Positions 1-14,242 of a stretch of 64,000 nt of DNA are shown here, piece by piece. The stretch lies in NCBI RefSeq assembly GCF_015775975.1, contig NZ_CP064056.1:1-64000 (forward strand). The letters run 5' to 3'. How positions within the stretch are numbered: position 1 is the first letter of the stretch; each line of letters opens with the position of its first letter. Position numbers and translations under genes: made by a program. The DNA is from Staphylococcus lloydii. Lineage in GTDB: Bacteria > Bacillota > Bacilli > Staphylococcales > Staphylococcaceae. Below the pieces are notes generated by a model. That model had not been told where the DNA came from and ran no database searches. It saw nothing but the letters and a program-made list of their open reading frames with translations.

Positions 1-1356
1 ATGTCAGAACAAGAAATCTGGGAGAAAGTACTTTCATTAGCTCGAGAAGAAATTAGTGAAACAAGTTACACTACATTTTTAAAAGATACTGAAATTCACG
101 CTCTACGTGATAATGAAGCTATTATCGTGACAGACGAGGATTTCGTAGCAAATTGGTTAAATACGAAATATGCTGAAATAGTTCAATCATTACTATATAA
201 AACGATTGGCGAAGAAATTACACCAAAATTCTATTCAAAAAATCAACTTGAATCGATGGACGACAAAACAACTGTTGTTGACAAAGAAGAAAAAAAACAG
301 CCTCAAAGCGTTGATATTGCAACGGTGAGTGGGGAACAATTTAACACACACAATACATTTGATACTTTCGTAATAGGACCAGGGAATAGATTCCCACATG
401 CTGCAAGTTTGGCAGTAGCTGAAGCGCCAGCTCAAGCGTATAATCCATTATTTATTTATGGGGGCGTTGGTCTTGGTAAAACCCATCTAATGCATGCTAT
501 TGGGCATTACGTTTTAGCTAACAATCCTGATGCAAAAGTTATCTATACATCAAGTGAAAAATTTACGAACGAGTTCATTAAATCTATTCGTGATAACGAA
601 ACAGAACGTTTCAGAGAAAAGTATAGAAACATTGATGTGTTACTTATAGATGATATTCAATTTATTCAAAATAAAGAACAAACTCAAGAAGAATTTTTCC
701 ATACTTTTAATGAATTACATCAAGCTAATAAACAAATTGTTATTTCTAGTGACCGACCACCTAAAGAAATTTCAAAGCTTGAAGATCGTTTACGTTCACG
801 TTTCGAATGGGGCTTAATCGTTGATATCACGCCTCCGGATTACGAAACTAGAATGGCAATATTGCAAAAGAAAATTGAGGAAGAAAACTTAAATATTCCT
901 ACAGAGGCATTAACTTATATTGCAAATCAAATTCAATCAAATATTCGTGAGCTAGAAGGGGCGTTAACACGTGTATTAGCTTTTTCAAAATTACACGGCC
1001 AATCAATCACTACTGAATTAACTGCTGAAGCACTTAAAGATATTATTCAAGCGCCTAAATCTAAGAAGATTACGATTCAGGATATTCAAAAAGTCGTCGG
1101 TGATTACTACAACGTGCGTATCGAGGACTTTAGTGCCAAAAAACGTACTAAATCTATCGCTTATCCTCGTCAAATAGCAATGTATCTGTCACGTGAATTA
1201 ACCGATTTTTCACTTCCTAAAATTGGAGAAGAATTTGGTGGACGTGATCATACAACTGTTATCCATGCACATGAAAAAATTAGCAACGACACAAAAAATG
1301 ATCCAACATTTAAACAAGAAGTAGAAAATCTTGAAAAAGAAATAAGAAATCAATAA
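1..1356 (+). CDS. dnaA: Chromosomal replication initiator protein DnaA
   Basis: DnaA is the AAA+ initiator that binds DnaA boxes at oriC, melts the origin and loads the replicative helicase. At 451 residues it is close to the usual staphylococcal length. The N-terminal helicase-interaction domain is followed by a variable linker (about residues 80-110). The AAA+ core has Walker [11 protein letters not shown] (about 150-160) and Walker B LLIDDIQF (about 215). The C-terminal domain IV carries the DnaA signature [11 protein letters not shown]. The window starts exactly at the ATG, so the promoter and the rpmH-dnaA half of the origin are not visible. dnaN follows in the same direction. Confidence 0.98.
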   Translation: MSEQEIWEKVLSLAREEISETSYTTFLKDTEIHALRDNEAIIVTDEDFVANWLNTKYAEIVQSLLYKTIGEEITPKFYSKNQLESMDDKTTVVDKEEKKQPQSVDIATVSGEQFNTHNTFDTFVIGPGNRFPHAASLAVAEAPAQAYNPLFIYGGVGLGKTHLMHAIGHYVLANNPDAKVIYTSSEKFTNEFIKSIRDNETERFREKYRNIDVLLIDDIQFIQNKEQTQEEFFHTFNELHQANKQIVISSDRPPKEISKLEDRLRSRFEWGLIVDITPPDYETRMAILQKKIEEENLNIPTEALTYIANQIQSNIRELEGALTRVLAFSKLHGQSITTELTAEALKDIIQAPKSKKITIQDIQKVVGDYYNVRIEDFSAKKRTKSIAYPRQIAMYLSRELTDFSLPKIGEEFGGRDHTTVIHAHEKISNDTKNDPTFKQEVENLEKEIRNQ

Positions 1357-1603
1357 AAAACTGTACTAATACAGATTAAAAAACCTATTTTGAGGAATAA
1401 ATATAGCGTATTAATAATTTTGTTATCTGTGGGTAATGTGAATAAGTCATACACAGTGTACACAGTTTATCCACACAAGCTAAACTTTGTCACCAATAAG
1501 ATTTTTAGACTTATCCACTAATTCACAGGCCCTACTACTATTACTACGGTTTTAAAACCTATATAATTTATATATAAACGACTGGAAGGAGTTTAATTTA
1601 AAG
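1357..1603. other. dnaA-dnaN intergenic part of oriC
   Basis: This 247-base non-coding stretch between dnaA and dnaN holds a perfect DnaA box TTATCCACA at 1467-1475, a near-perfect box TTATCCACT at 1511-1519, and TGTGGGTAA (a box on the minus strand) at 1429-1437. After the DnaA-trio comes very AT-rich DNA (about 1548-1580), suitable for unwinding. In B. subtilis and S. aureus the unwinding region lies downstream of dnaA, so this is read as the melting half of oriC. The dnaN ribosome-binding site GGAAGGA sits near 1584. Confidence 0.85.
1511..1546 (+). other. Basal unwinding element: DnaA box, GC spacer, DnaA-trio
   Basis: The order is a DnaA box TTATCCACT (1511-1519), a weaker box-like TAATTCACA (1519-1527), the GC-rich GGCCC, then five consecutive three-base repeats CTA CTA CTA TTA CTA at 1532-1546. 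On the opposite strand the repeats read 3'-GAT-5'. This is the arrangement described for the bacterial basal unwinding system, where the trios guide DnaA filament growth on one strand. AT-rich DNA follows directly. Confidence 0.75.
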
Positions 1604-2734
1604 ATGGAATTCACTATTAGAAGAGACTATTTCATAAACCAACTTAATGATGCACTAAAAGCCATCTCACCAAGAACAACATTACCAATATTAACTGGTA
1701 TTAAAATTGACACTAAAGAAAACGACGTAATACTTACAGGTTCTGATTCAGAAATATCTATCGAAATCACAATACCTAAACAAGTCGATGGAGAAGATAT
1801 CGTTACTATTGCTGAAACAGGTTCAGTCGTATTACCAGGCCGCTTCTTCGTTGATATCATTAAAAAACTTCCAGGCAAAGAAGTAAAATTATCAACAAAT
1901 GAACAATTCCAAACATTAATTACTTCAGGTCATTCTGAATTTAATTTAAGTGGTTTAGATCCTGATCAATATCCTTTATTACCAGAAGTATCACGCGAAG
2001 ATGCTATTCAATTATCAGTAAAAGTCTTAAAAAACATCATTGCGCAAACAAATTTCGCAGTGTCCACCTCAGAAACACGCCCAGTACTAACTGGTGTGAA
2101 CTGGCTTATACAAGATAATGAATTAATATGCACAGCTACTGACTCACACCGCTTGGCAGTAAGAAAAGTGGGCTTAGAAGAAGAGAGTGAAAATAAAAAT
2201 GTCATCATTCCTGGTAAGGCATTATCTGAATTAAATAAAATTATGAGTGATAGCGACGATGATATAGATATATTCTTCGCATCCAACCAAGTATTATTTA
2301 AAGTTGGCAATGTGAATTTCATTTCACGCTTATTAGAAGGTCATTATCCAGATACTTCTCGTTTATTCCCAGAGAACTTTGAAATCAAATTAGGTATAAA
2401 CAACGGTGACTTTTATCATGCCATTGATCGTGCTTCATTACTAGCAAGAGAAGGCGGCAATAACGTTATTAAATTAAGCACTGGTAATGAATTAGTTGAA
2501 TTATCATCAACTTCACCAGAGATAGGTACCGTAAAAGAAGAAGTAGAGGCTAGCAATGTAGATGGTGGCAACTTAAAAATTTCATTCAACTCTAAATACA
2601 TGATGGATGCGCTTAAAGCAATCGATAATGATGAAGTTGAAGTTGAATTCTTTGGCACTATGAAACCATTTATTTTAAAACCTAAAGACGATGATTCAGT
2701 AACACAATTGATTTTACCAATTAGAACTTATTAA
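1604..2734 (+). CDS. dnaN: DNA polymerase III beta subunit (sliding clamp)
   Basis: DnaN is the ring-shaped processivity clamp that tethers the replicative polymerase and other DNA enzymes to DNA. The 376-residue length and the three-domain clamp layout fit staphylococcal DnaN. Recognisable segments include the N-terminal MEFTIRRDYFINQL, the central SETRPVLTGV and the C-terminal QLILPIRTY, which forms part of the partner-binding groove. The start is the ATG preceded by GGAAGGA. A Rho-independent hairpin follows the stop, so dnaN is insulated from the downstream DsbA-like gene. Confidence 0.98.
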   Translation: MEFTIRRDYFINQLNDALKAISPRTTLPILTGIKIDTKENDVILTGSDSEISIEITIPKQVDGEDIVTIAETGSVVLPGRFFVDIIKKLPGKEVKLSTNEQFQTLITSGHSEFNLSGLDPDQYPLLPEVSREDAIQLSVKVLKNIIAQTNFAVSTSETRPVLTGVNWLIQDNELICTATDSHRLAVRKVGLEEESENKNVIIPGKALSELNKIMSDSDDDIDIFFASNQVLFKVGNVNFISRLLEGHYPDTSRLFPENFEIKLGINNGDFYHAIDRASLLAREGGNNVIKLSTGNELVELSSTSPEIGTVKEEVEASNVDGGNLKISFNSKYMMDALKAIDNDEVEVEFFGTMKPFILKPKDDDSVTQLILPIRTY

Positions 2735-2748
2735 TTTGATATATGCTA

Positions 2749-2788
2749 TAGCGTTTCGAAGTTAACACTTTGAAGCGCTATTTTTTTT
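2749..2788 (+). terminator. Intrinsic terminator after dnaN
   Basis: TAGCGTTTCGAAG (2749-2761) pairs with CTTTGAAGCGCTA (2768-2780), with one G-T pair and one mismatch at most, and is followed by eight Ts. It lies 14 bases past the dnaN stop. Confidence 0.85.
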
Positions 2789-2856
2789 ATTTAGAGTAAT
2801 TCAAATCGCTATAACGTGTAACAAATAAAATAAGTGATTAAAGTTGGTGATTTTAA

Positions 2857-3552
2857 TTGTATTCTAGAAAACGAGTAACTTTATTTTTAAGTGTTACAGC
2901 AGTCATTTTATCGGTACTTGTCATCTTTCAATCTAAACAGCATGTGGATCTTAACAAAGAAGGTAAACGCTTTGCTCAAGCGATTAATACGACAAAGCAG
3001 GTGATTCCATCGTGGGGGAATAACAAAGCAAGAGTAACTATAACGCAATTTGGTAATTATTTATGTTCACACTGTAAACGATTTGATCGTGATATTGTTT
3101 TACGATTAGAAAAGGATTTTAAAAATAATCCCCAAGTACAATTTCAATACATAGATGTTCCATTCTCCAATGAAATATCAAAAATTAATTCTAATGTGTC
3201 TCAGAAGCTATATACGCTTAATAAATATAAATACTGGGATTTACATCACAAAATGTTTACTGCTTCTCCAAAAGCCTCTGAATTAAATAAAACAACGACA
3301 GCACATTATCAACAACATTTGTTACCACTCATAGATCAACTAAAATTAGATCAATCAACTACGCAAAAATTACAAGAGTTAATTAAGAAACCCAAAGCTC
3401 TGAATCGTACTCATGGATTGGCGCATCAACTTAACATAGATCATGTACCGGTTTTATATATTAACCAAAGACGTAGCGAAAATATAACAGACTACAAAGC
3501 GCTAAAAAGAGAGATAATTTCCACGTTGAACAATACGACAAAAAATCGTTGA
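2857..3552 (+). CDS. Membrane-anchored DsbA-like thiol-disulfide oxidoreductase
   Basis: This is a thioredoxin-fold protein of the DsbA/BdbD type (231 residues), predicted to act outside the membrane on protein disulfides. A hydrophobic segment at residues 8-24 (LFLSVTAVILSVLVIF) can serve as an uncleaved anchor. The active-site motif CSHC is at residues 70-73, inside the family pattern FGNYLCSHCKRFD, and a cis-proline segment (DHVPVLYIN) lies near the C-terminus. The start is TTG with only a weak upstream GGTGA. The gene stands alone behind the dnaN terminator. S. aureus has no gene at this position, so it is an insertion in the origin region. The partner oxidase and substrates are unknown. 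Confidence 0.8.
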   Translation: MYSRKRVTLFLSVTAVILSVLVIFQSKQHVDLNKEGKRFAQAINTTKQVIPSWGNNKARVTITQFGNYLCSHCKRFDRDIVLRLEKDFKNNPQVQFQYIDVPFSNEISKINSNVSQKLYTLNKYKYWDLHHKMFTASPKASELNKTTTAHYQQHLLPLIDQLKLDQSTTQKLQELIKKPKALNRTHGLAHQLNIDHVPVLYINQRRSENITDYKALKREIISTLNNTTKNR

Positions 3553-3697
3553 AATGCATTAATCATCAATGTTTTCGGCACATATTAAGCGCAATAAATT
3601 AAAATTCAAAATAACTATTCATTTTAGCCTTGTTTTACATGAAATTTTGCTTAAAAAAAGGTATAATAAGTAGATGACCTTAAAGAAATGAAATGGA

Positions 3698-3931
3698 GTG
3701 ATTGATTTGGTTGAAGAAATAGTTGTTGATGGTGACATCACTTTAGGACAATTTCTCAAAACTGAAGGTATTATCGAATCTGGAGGCCAAGCTAAATGGT
3801 TTTTAAATGAATTCGAAGTATTTCTTAACGATGAGTTAGAGACACGTCGTGGTAAAAAGCTGAACCACCAAGATAGAATTGATATACCGGAAGTAGGTTC
3901 ATTTCTCATTTTACATCAAGGTGCAGAATGA
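3698..3931 (+). CDS. yaaA: S4 domain RNA-binding protein YaaA
   Basis: This small (77 residues or 74) S4-domain protein is always found just upstream of recF in Firmicutes, and its precise function is not settled. The S4 RNA-binding core is visible as [19 protein letters not shown]. Two starts are possible. GTG at 3698 gives the length usually annotated. TTG at 3707 is better placed, because GGAG at 3695-3698 sits eight bases before it and overlaps the GTG itself. The stop overlaps the recF ATG by four bases, so the two are translationally coupled. Confidence 0.92.
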   Translation: MIDLVEEIVVDGDITLGQFLKTEGIIESGGQAKWFLNEFEVFLNDELETRRGKKLNHQDRIDIPEVGSFLILHQGAE

Positions 3932-5043
3932 AATTAACCTCACTCCAACTAGAAAACTATCGTAACTACGAGCAGATTGCGCTAGATTGTCATCCAGAAG
4001 TTAATATTTTAATTGGGGAAAATGCACAAGGCAAAACGAATCTACTCGAATCCATTTATACTTTAGCGCTCGCTAAAAGTCATCGTACATCTAATGACAG
4101 AGAACTCATACGTTTTGACAAGGAGTATGCTAAAATAGAGGGAGAGTTAAGTTACAGATATGGTGAAATGCCACTTACGATGTTTATTACCAAAAAAGGT
4201 AAACAAGTTAAAATCAATCACTTAGAACAAAGTCGACTAACGCAATATGTTGGTCATTTAAATGTGGTGTTATTTGCGCCTGAGGACTTAAACATCGTCA
4301 AAGGGTCTCCACAGATCAGACGCCGATTTATCGATATGGAATTAGGACAAATTTCAGCCGTTTATTTAAATGACTTAGCTCAATACCAACGTATTCTCAA
4401 ACAAAAAAATAATTACTTAAAACAATTACAATATGGGCAAAAAACAGATAGCACTATGCTAGAAGTCTTAAACCAACAATTTGCTACATATGCGTTGAAA
4501 GTCACTTTGCGTCGTGAAAAGTTTATTGAAGAATTAGAATCACTTGCGCAACCTATTCATGCTGGTATAACTGATGAGCGAGAACGACTAGGTTTACGTT
4601 ATTTACCAAGTTTAAAGTTATCCGATGTTAGTAAAAGTGAGACTGACCTGACCGAGGAAGTCTTAACAATGCTCAACGATAATATGGAGCGTGAGAAGGA
4701 TCGAGGCGTATGCCTTTTTGGACCACATAGAGATGATTTAGCGTTTGACGTTAATGGTATGGACGCTCAAACGTATGGTTCTCAAGGTCAACAACGAACG
4801 ACTGCCTTATCAATTAAGCTAGCAGAGATAGAGTTAATGCGTATTGAAGTGGGTGAATACCCCATATTATTACTAGATGATGTATTGAGTGAATTGGACA
4901 ATTCTCGTCAATCACATTTGTTAAGTACAATACAGCACAAAGTACAAACATTCGTTACTACGACATCGATAGATGGTATAGACCATGAAATAATGTCGAA
5001 TGCGAAAACATATCGTATTAATCAAGGTGAAATTATTAAGTAA
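3928..5043 (+). CDS. recF: DNA replication and repair protein RecF
   Basis: RecF is the SMC-like ATPase that with RecO and RecR loads RecA onto gapped DNA. It has 371 residues, the normal length. Walker A is [15 protein letters not shown] near residues 30-45, the ABC signature region is [18 protein letters not shown], and Walker B is [12 protein letters not shown] near the C-terminus. The start ATG overlaps the yaaA stop (ATGA), and gyrB begins within about 20 bases of the recF stop. yaaA-recF-gyrB-gyrA therefore forms a tight co-directional run. Confidence 0.98.
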   Translation: MKLTSLQLENYRNYEQIALDCHPEVNILIGENAQGKTNLLESIYTLALAKSHRTSNDRELIRFDKEYAKIEGELSYRYGEMPLTMFITKKGKQVKINHLEQSRLTQYVGHLNVVLFAPEDLNIVKGSPQIRRRFIDMELGQISAVYLNDLAQYQRILKQKNNYLKQLQYGQKTDSTMLEVLNQQFATYALKVTLRREKFIEELESLAQPIHAGITDERERLGLRYLPSLKLSDVSKSETDLTEEVLTMLNDNMEREKDRGVCLFGPHRDDLAFDVNGMDAQTYGSQGQQRTTALSIKLAEIELMRIEVGEYPILLLDDVLSELDNSRQSHLLSTIQHKVQTFVTTTSIDGIDHEIMSNAKTYRINQGEIIK

Positions 5044-7002
<1,959 letters not shown>

Positions 7003-7037
7003 AACAATGAACTGAATTTTTGAAGGAGGATATCTTG

Positions 7038-9695
7038 ATGGCTGAAGTACCTGAATCAAGAATAAATGAACGAAATATTACTAGTGAGATGCGAGAGTCG
7101 TTTTTAGACTATGCGATGAGTGTTATCGTATCTCGTGCCCTACCAGACGTTAGAGATGGTTTGAAACCAGTACATCGTCGTATCTTATATGGATTAAATG
7201 AACAAGGTATGACACCTGATAAATCATATAAAAAGTCAGCACGTATCGTTGGGGACGTAATGGGTAAATATCATCCACATGGTGACTCATCTATTTACGA
7301 AGCAATGGTAAGAATGGCTCAGGATTTCAGCTATAGATATCCTTTAGTTGATGGTCAAGGTAACTTTGGCTCAATGGATGGTGATGGCGCAGCGGCTATG
7401 CGTTATACAGAGGCACGTATGTCTAAAATAACGCTTGAATTATTACGCGATATCAATAAAGATACGATTGATTTCATAGATAACTACGATGGTAATGAAA
7501 GGGAGCCGTCAGTCTTACCTGCTCGTTTCCCTAACTTACTTGTTAACGGTGCCTCAGGTATCGCAGTAGGTATGGCGACAAACATCCCACCTCATAACTT
7601 AACTGAAGTGATTAATGGCGTCTTAAAAGTAAGCCATAACCCTGATGTAACGATTGCCGAGTTAATGGAAGATATTCAAGGACCAGATTTTCCAACTGGC
7701 GCGCTTATCATGGGCAAGAGTGGAATCCGCAGAGCATACGAAACAGGACGTGGTTCAATCCAAATGCGTTCTCGTGCTGAAATAGAAGAACGTGGTGGCG
7801 GCCGTCAACGTATCGTCGTTACAGAGATTCCTTACCAAGTTAACAAAGCACGTATGATTGAAAAAATAGCTGAATTAGCTCGAGATAAAAAAGTTGATGG
7901 CATCACTGATTTACGTGATGAAACAAGTTTACGTACAGGTGTAAGAGTCGTAATTGACGTTAGAAAAGATGCCAATGCGAACGTTATTCTTAACAACTTA
8001 TATAAACAAACACCATTACAAACATCATTTGGAGTGAACATGATTGCGCTTGTTAATGGTAGACCTAAACTTATTAACTTAAAAGAAGCCCTAGTAGAAT
8101 ATTTAGAGCATCAAAAAATTGTTGTAAGACGTCGTACTGAATATAACCTGAAAAAAGCACAAGATCGTGCACATATTCTTGAAGGTTTAAGAATCGCATT
8201 AGATCACATCGATGAAATCATCACGACAATTCGTGAGTCAGAAACTGACAAAGTAGCCATGGATAGCTTGCAAGAACGTTTTAAATTAACTGAACGCCAA
8301 GCTCAAGCTATTTTAGATATGCGTTTAAGACGTTTAACAGGATTAGAACGCGATAAAATTGAAAATGAATATAATGAGTTAGTTGCTTACATTAAAGAAT
8401 TAGAAGAAATTCTTGCAGATGAAGAAAAACTACTACAAATCGTTAGAGATGAATTAATAGATATTCGTGAACGTTATGGTGACGACCGTCTAACAGAAAT
8501 ACAATTAGGTGGCTTCGATAATATCGAAGACGAAGATTTAATACCTGAAGAGCAAATCGTTATTACATTAAGTCATAATAACTATATTAAACGATTACCA
8601 GTTTCTACATATCGTGCTCAGCACCGAGGTGGTCGTGGTGTTCAAGGTATGAATACGTTAGAAGAAGACTTCGTAAGTCAACTTGTAACGTTGAGTACAC
8701 ACGATAACGTCCTATTCTTTACGAATAAAGGTCGCGTCTACAAATTGAAAGGTTATGAAGTACCTGAGCTTTCACGTCAATCTAAAGGTATACCAATCGT
8801 TAATGCTATTGAATTAGATAATGACGAAAGCATTAGCACGATGATAGCCGTTAAAGACTTAGAACGTGAAGATAATTTCCTAATCTTTGCAACGAAGAAA
8901 GGTATTATCAAACGTTCAAGATTAAATAACTTCTCTCACATTAATAAGAACGGTAAAATTGCGATTGGATTCAAAGATGAAGACGAACTTATTGCCGTAC
9001 GTCTCACAGATGGTTCTCAAGACGTTCTTATTGGTACTGCACATGCATCATTAATACGTTTCCAAGAGCAGTCATTAAGACCACTTGGTAGAACGGCAGC
9101 AGGTGTTAAAGGTATTACAATACGTGAAGGTGACCAAGTCGTTGGCTTAGACGTCGCTCACTCTGAAAGTGAAGATGAAGTACTTGTTGTAACTAAAAAT
9201 GGTTACGGTAAACGTACACCAGTAAGTGAATATAGATTATCAAACCGTGGTGGTAAAGGTATCAAGACAGCCACTATTACAGAACGTAACGGTGATATCG
9301 TTTGTATTACAACTGTATCAGGTAGTGAAGACTTAATGGTTGTAACTAACTCTGGTGTGATTATTAGAATTGATGTTCATGATATTTCACAAAATGGTAG
9401 AGCTGCACAAGGTGTTCGTTTAATACGTCTAGGAGACAATCAATTTGTTTCTACTGTTGCTAAAGTAGACGAAGAGGAAGAAACAGCTAGAGCAGAAGAA
9501 AGTGTAGAATCTGCAGAGGGTGATGAAACTCAAGCATCAAATGAAACTGTAGTTGAAGACAATACACCTGGTAATGCAATTCATACTGAAGGTGAAGAAG
9601 AAAACGACGAACCTAAAGAGTTAAGACAAGACTTTATGGATCGTGTTAACGAAGATATCGACAACGCCGATAACGACGATGACTCAGAAGAATAA
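7038..9695 (+). CDS. gyrA: DNA gyrase subunit A
   Basis: GyrA is the breakage-reunion subunit of gyrase. The ATG at 7038 is chosen because AAGGAGG sits eight bases upstream. The in-frame TTG at 7020 overlaps that ribosome-binding site. The catalytic tyrosine is Tyr123 in [11 protein letters not shown]. The quinolone-resistance region is wild type, with Ser84, Ser85 and Glu88 in [10 protein letters not shown], so no target-based fluoroquinolone resistance is expected from this subunit. The C-terminal beta-pinwheel has the GyrA box QRGGRG-type motif ([10 protein letters not shown]). The protein ends in a long acidic tail (about residues 810-885) rich in Glu and Asp. Confidence 0.98.
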   Translation: MAEVPESRINERNITSEMRESFLDYAMSVIVSRALPDVRDGLKPVHRRILYGLNEQGMTPDKSYKKSARIVGDVMGKYHPHGDSSIYEAMVRMAQDFSYRYPLVDGQGNFGSMDGDGAAAMRYTEARMSKITLELLRDINKDTIDFIDNYDGNEREPSVLPARFPNLLVNGASGIAVGMATNIPPHNLTEVINGVLKVSHNPDVTIAELMEDIQGPDFPTGALIMGKSGIRRAYETGRGSIQMRSRAEIEERGGGRQRIVVTEIPYQVNKARMIEKIAELARDKKVDGITDLRDETSLRTGVRVVIDVRKDANANVILNNLYKQTPLQTSFGVNMIALVNGRPKLINLKEALVEYLEHQKIVVRRRTEYNLKKAQDRAHILEGLRIALDHIDEIITTIRESETDKVAMDSLQERFKLTERQAQAILDMRLRRLTGLERDKIENEYNELVAYIKELEEILADEEKLLQIVRDELIDIRERYGDDRLTEIQLGGFDNIEDEDLIPEEQIVITLSHNNYIKRLPVSTYRAQHRGGRGVQGMNTLEEDFVSQLVTLSTHDNVLFFTNKGRVYKLKGYEVPELSRQSKGIPIVNAIELDNDESISTMIAVKDLEREDNFLIFATKKGIIKRSRLNNFSHINKNGKIAIGFKDEDELIAVRLTDGSQDVLIGTAHASLIRFQEQSLRPLGRTAAGVKGITIREGDQVVGLDVAHSESEDEVLVVTKNGYGKRTPVSEYRLSNRGGKGIKTATITERNGDIVCITTVSGSEDLMVVTNSGVIIRIDVHDISQNGRAAQGVRLIRLGDNQFVSTVAKVDEEEETARAEESVESAEGDETQASNETVVEDNTPGNAIHTEGEEENDEPKELRQDFMDRVNEDIDNADNDDDSEE

Positions 9696-9720
9696 GTTCC
9701 TATAAAATAATAAATCAAAA

Positions 9721-9756
9721 AAGCCTAGCAGATTGTATTAATCTGCTAGGCTTTTT
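9721..9756 (+). terminator. Intrinsic terminator after gyrA
   Basis: AAGCCTAGCAGATT (9721-9734) and AATCTGCTAGGCTT (9740-9753) form a perfect 14-bp stem with a 5-base loop and a T tail. It lies 26 bases after the gyrA stop. Confidence 0.93.
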
Positions 9757-9798
9757 ATATACTTTAGACGACCTACCCTCTTGATACACTATAAATAA

Positions 9799-9832
9799 AA
9801 CGCCTCTAATTACAAAATTAGAGGCGTTATTT
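9799..9832 (-). terminator. Terminator between convergent gyrA and nnrD
   Basis: AACGCCTCTAATT and AATTAGAGGCGTT form a perfect stem with loop ACAA. A-rich DNA lies on one side and T-rich DNA on the other, so it can work in both directions. It sits directly past the nnrD stop and most likely ends that minus-strand transcript. Confidence 0.85.
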
Positions 9833-9836
9833 TATA

Positions 9837-10649
9837 TTATTGTTCTAATTTTTTCATAGCATGTGGGATTTCGCTAATTAATCTTGATGGTGGCACAACA
9901 TACATAGATTCAGCCAATGAATCCCCTATATAACTATGTGTGTACGTTGCACTTGTAACAGCCTCTTCGATACTATCGAATTGTCCAACGAAGCTTGTAA
10001 TCATACCAGCAAGTGTATCGCCCATACCGCCCGTAGCCATCGCAGGTGTACCAATTGGTAATTTATAATCATTATTTCTGAAATAAATTTCGGTACCATG
10101 CATTTTAAGCACGATCGTTGCGCCTATATCGTTAGCAGCTTGACGGTTACGTTCGTATTCCTGTTCATCAATAGGAATACCACTTAAACGTTCCCATTCT
10201 TTTTGATGTGGCGTGAAAATAACACGACACGTAGGAATTTGTGGTTTTAATTTACTAAAGATTGTAATCGCATCACCATCAACAATAAGTGTTTGGTGAG
10301 ATTGAATGTTTTGCAATAGGAAAGTAATAGCATTATTTCCTTTGAAATCACAACCAAGTCCAGGACCGATTAAAATACAATCTGTGTTTTCAATCATTTT
10401 AGTAAGCATTTTAGTATCGTTGATGTCGATAACCATTGCTTCTGGACAACGAGAATGTAGAGCTGCATGGTTGTTAGGATGTGTAGCTACTGTGATTAAG
10501 CCACTGCCGCTATATACACATGCACGAGCTGCTAAAATAATCGCTCCACCCAAACTAGCATTCCCGCCAATTAATAAGATTCGACCATAGTCCCCTTTAT
10601 GAGTATCATCTTTACGTTTAGGAATACTAACTGATGATAAAGTTTCCAT
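9837..10649 (-). CDS. nnrD: ADP/ATP-dependent NAD(P)H-hydrate dehydratase
   Basis: NnrD repairs damaged (hydrated) NADH and NADPH in an ADP- or ATP-dependent dehydration. It belongs to the ribokinase-like YjeF C-terminal family. Visible motifs are RILLIGGNASLGGA near the N-terminus, the substrate-site CILIGPGLG, and the nucleotide-binding MATGGMGDTLAGMI near residue 205. The 270-residue length is typical of the stand-alone protein without the epimerase domain. The start ATG has AAAAAGGAGG upstream. It is transcribed convergently to gyrA and divergently from hutH, as in S. aureus. Confidence 0.95.
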   Translation of the reverse strand: METLSSVSIPKRKDDTHKGDYGRILLIGGNASLGGAIILAARACVYSGSGLITVATHPNNHAALHSRCPEAMVIDINDTKMLTKMIENTDCILIGPGLGCDFKGNNAITFLLQNIQSHQTLIVDGDAITIFSKLKPQIPTCRVIFTPHQKEWERLSGIPIDEQEYERNRQAANDIGATIVLKMHGTEIYFRNNDYKLPIGTPAMATGGMGDTLAGMITSFVGQFDSIEEAVTSATYTHSYIGDSLAESMYVVPPSRLISEIPHAMKKLEQ

Positions 10650-10889
10650 TACGAAACCTCCTTTTTAGTTAATGCTTTTATATAAATCGTTGTTTTAGTC
10701 ATTGTTTTGTCGTTACTTTATTTTAAATACAATAGAAAATAATATACCTGCAAGTACGTTAAGTCAATAGTTAAAAGTTAATAATAAGCACAATAATTTT
10801 ACATATATGTGGATAACCTGCTTTATCCTGTTAAATCAGTAATCTGATAATACGTTACGACTATTGCTATAACTATTGTTACTCAAAAA

Positions 10890-10905
10890 ATGAAAGCGTA
10901 TACTT
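10890..10905 (+). promoter_or_regulatory. Candidate cre (CcpA) site upstream of hutH
   Basis: ATGAAAGCGTATACTT matches 15 of 16 positions of the cre consensus WTGNNARCGNWWWCAW. It lies 37 bases before the hutH start, where CcpA binding would block transcription when preferred sugars are present. Catabolite repression of histidine use is well established in Firmicutes. The site itself is an inference from the match. Confidence 0.55.
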
Positions 10906-10941
10906 TGAGTTGCATGCTAATTATTGAGAGGAGATGGGATA

Positions 10942-12444
10942 ATGGTATTACAATTAACAGGAAATGATTTAACGATTGCAGAGATTAAAAACTTTTTAAA
11001 TGAAAGAGAAACTGTAGAGATTACAGATGAAGCACTGCAACGTGTTAAGCAAAGTCGTGCAACAGTTGAAGATATTATCGCTAATAAAAAAACAGTATAT
11101 GGTATTACGACTGGATTTGGTTTATTTAGTGATATCAGAATTGATCAAGGGGAATATGAACAATTACAAACGAACTTAATTCGCTCACATGCTTGTGGTG
11201 TAGGTAAACCATTTGGAGAAGAAGTGTCATTAGTGATGATGGTTTTACGTTTAAATACTTTATTAAAAGGACATTCAGGCACAACTGTAGAACTGATTGA
11301 CCAACTTATTTATTTTATTAATCAACGTATTATTCCGGTCATTCCACAACAAGGTTCATTGGGTGCTTCAGGAGACTTAGCCCCATTAGCACATTTAGCT
11401 TTGGCATTAATTGGTGAAGGTAATGTTTTCTACCAAGGAGAAGAAGTTGATAGCAGACATGTCTTAAGTAATTTAAATAGACAACCTTTACAGTTACAAG
11501 CTAAAGAAGGACTAGCATTAATTAATGGTACGCAAGCAATGACTGCGCAAGGCGTGATTAATTATATTGAAGCGGAAGATTTAGCATTACAGGCTGAATG
11601 GATTGCAGCATTAACGCATCAAGCTTTAAATGGTATTACAGACGCATATAATGAAAATGTACATAAAGTCAGAAACTTTGATGAACAAACTGCTGTAGCA
11701 GCACGTATGTTGGACTGGTTAGACGGCTCGCAATTAACAACGAGACAAGGTGAGATTCGAGTTCAAGATGCTTACTCTTTACGTTGTATTCCTCAAATTC
11801 ACGGTGCGAGTTTCCAAGTATTTAACTATGTTAAAGAGAAATTAGAATTTGAAATGAATGCAGCTAACGATAACCCACTTATTTTTGATGAAGATGATGA
11901 AACGCTCGTTATTTCAGGTGGAAACTTCCACGGGCAACCTATCGCATTTGCCTTAGACTTCTTAAAAATAGGCGTTAGCGAATTAGGTAACGTTGCCGAA
12001 CGTCGTTTAGAACGTCTCGTTAACCCGCAATTGAATAATGGACTACCAGCATTTTTAAGTCCACAACCAGGGTTACAAAGTGGAGCAATGATTATGCAAT
12101 ACGCTGCAGCCAGTTTAGTATCAGAAAATAAAACATTAGCCCACCCTGCTAGTGTGGATTCTATACCTTCATCAGCGAACCAAGAAGATCATGTTTCAAT
12201 GGGTACGATAGCCTCACGTCATGGTTATAATATTATTGAAAACACGAGAAGTGTCATTGCGATTGAATGTATTATTGCGCTACAAGCAGTGGAGCATAAA
12301 GACATTGAAAAATTATCACCTAAGACACGCGCGAAATATGATGAATTAAGACATATCATCCCAACTATTACTGAAGATAGACAATTCCATAAAGACATTG
12401 CAGCGGTTGCACAACATTTACGTGATAGAGCTTATAATGCTTAA
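10942..12444 (+). CDS. hutH: Histidine ammonia-lyase
   Basis: HutH deaminates L-histidine to trans-urocanate and ammonia, the first step of histidine breakdown. The catalytic MIO cofactor forms from Ala142-Ser143-Gly144 inside [16 protein letters not shown]. Other family landmarks are [12 protein letters not shown] and the C-terminal [12 protein letters not shown]. The ATG at 10942 is preferred because GAGAGGAGA precedes it. A longer reading from TTG at 10924 overlaps that ribosome-binding site. The 500-residue product has normal length. hutU and hutI are not next to it, as in S. aureus. Confidence 0.97.
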   Translation: MVLQLTGNDLTIAEIKNFLNERETVEITDEALQRVKQSRATVEDIIANKKTVYGITTGFGLFSDIRIDQGEYEQLQTNLIRSHACGVGKPFGEEVSLVMMVLRLNTLLKGHSGTTVELIDQLIYFINQRIIPVIPQQGSLGASGDLAPLAHLALALIGEGNVFYQGEEVDSRHVLSNLNRQPLQLQAKEGLALINGTQAMTAQGVINYIEAEDLALQAEWIAALTHQALNGITDAYNENVHKVRNFDEQTAVAARMLDWLDGSQLTTRQGEIRVQDAYSLRCIPQIHGASFQVFNYVKEKLEFEMNAANDNPLIFDEDDETLVISGGNFHGQPIAFALDFLKIGVSELGNVAERRLERLVNPQLNNGLPAFLSPQPGLQSGAMIMQYAAASLVSENKTLAHPASVDSIPSSANQEDHVSMGTIASRHGYNIIENTRSVIAIECIIALQAVEHKDIEKLSPKTRAKYDELRHIIPTITEDRQFHKDIAAVAQHLRDRAYNA

Positions 12445-12499
12445 TCAGCTTAACAATGTTGCTTGAAAATAACATTTGAATTTGCTATATTTAATTTAA

Positions 12500-14043
<1,544 letters not shown>

Positions 14044-14065
14044 CCGTAAATTAAAGTAATAACTA

Positions 14066-14097
14066 GCGTTCCGTCTATGAGATGGAACGCATTTTTA
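14066..14097 (+). terminator. Intrinsic terminator after serS
   Basis: GCGTTCCGTCT and AGATGGAACGC pair around an ATG loop with one G-T pair, followed by ATTTTT. It is 22 bases beyond the serS stop. Confidence 0.85.
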
Positions 14098-14242
14098 ATA
14101 GGGTAGGGGAGTCTAGAGGATAGTTGTTTTTAGCATTCCGTTTGTCTAACTTAACACAAACGGAAGACTAACCTTATTGCTCGCTTAAATATTCTGTATT
14201 AGACTGTCAATAATATGTTTTCAGGTAGGGGAGGGGTAGTAT

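Noticed and set aside
7020..7037. Upstream TTG start for gyrA
   Set aside because: The codons overlap the AAGGAGG ribosome-binding site of the ATG at 7038.
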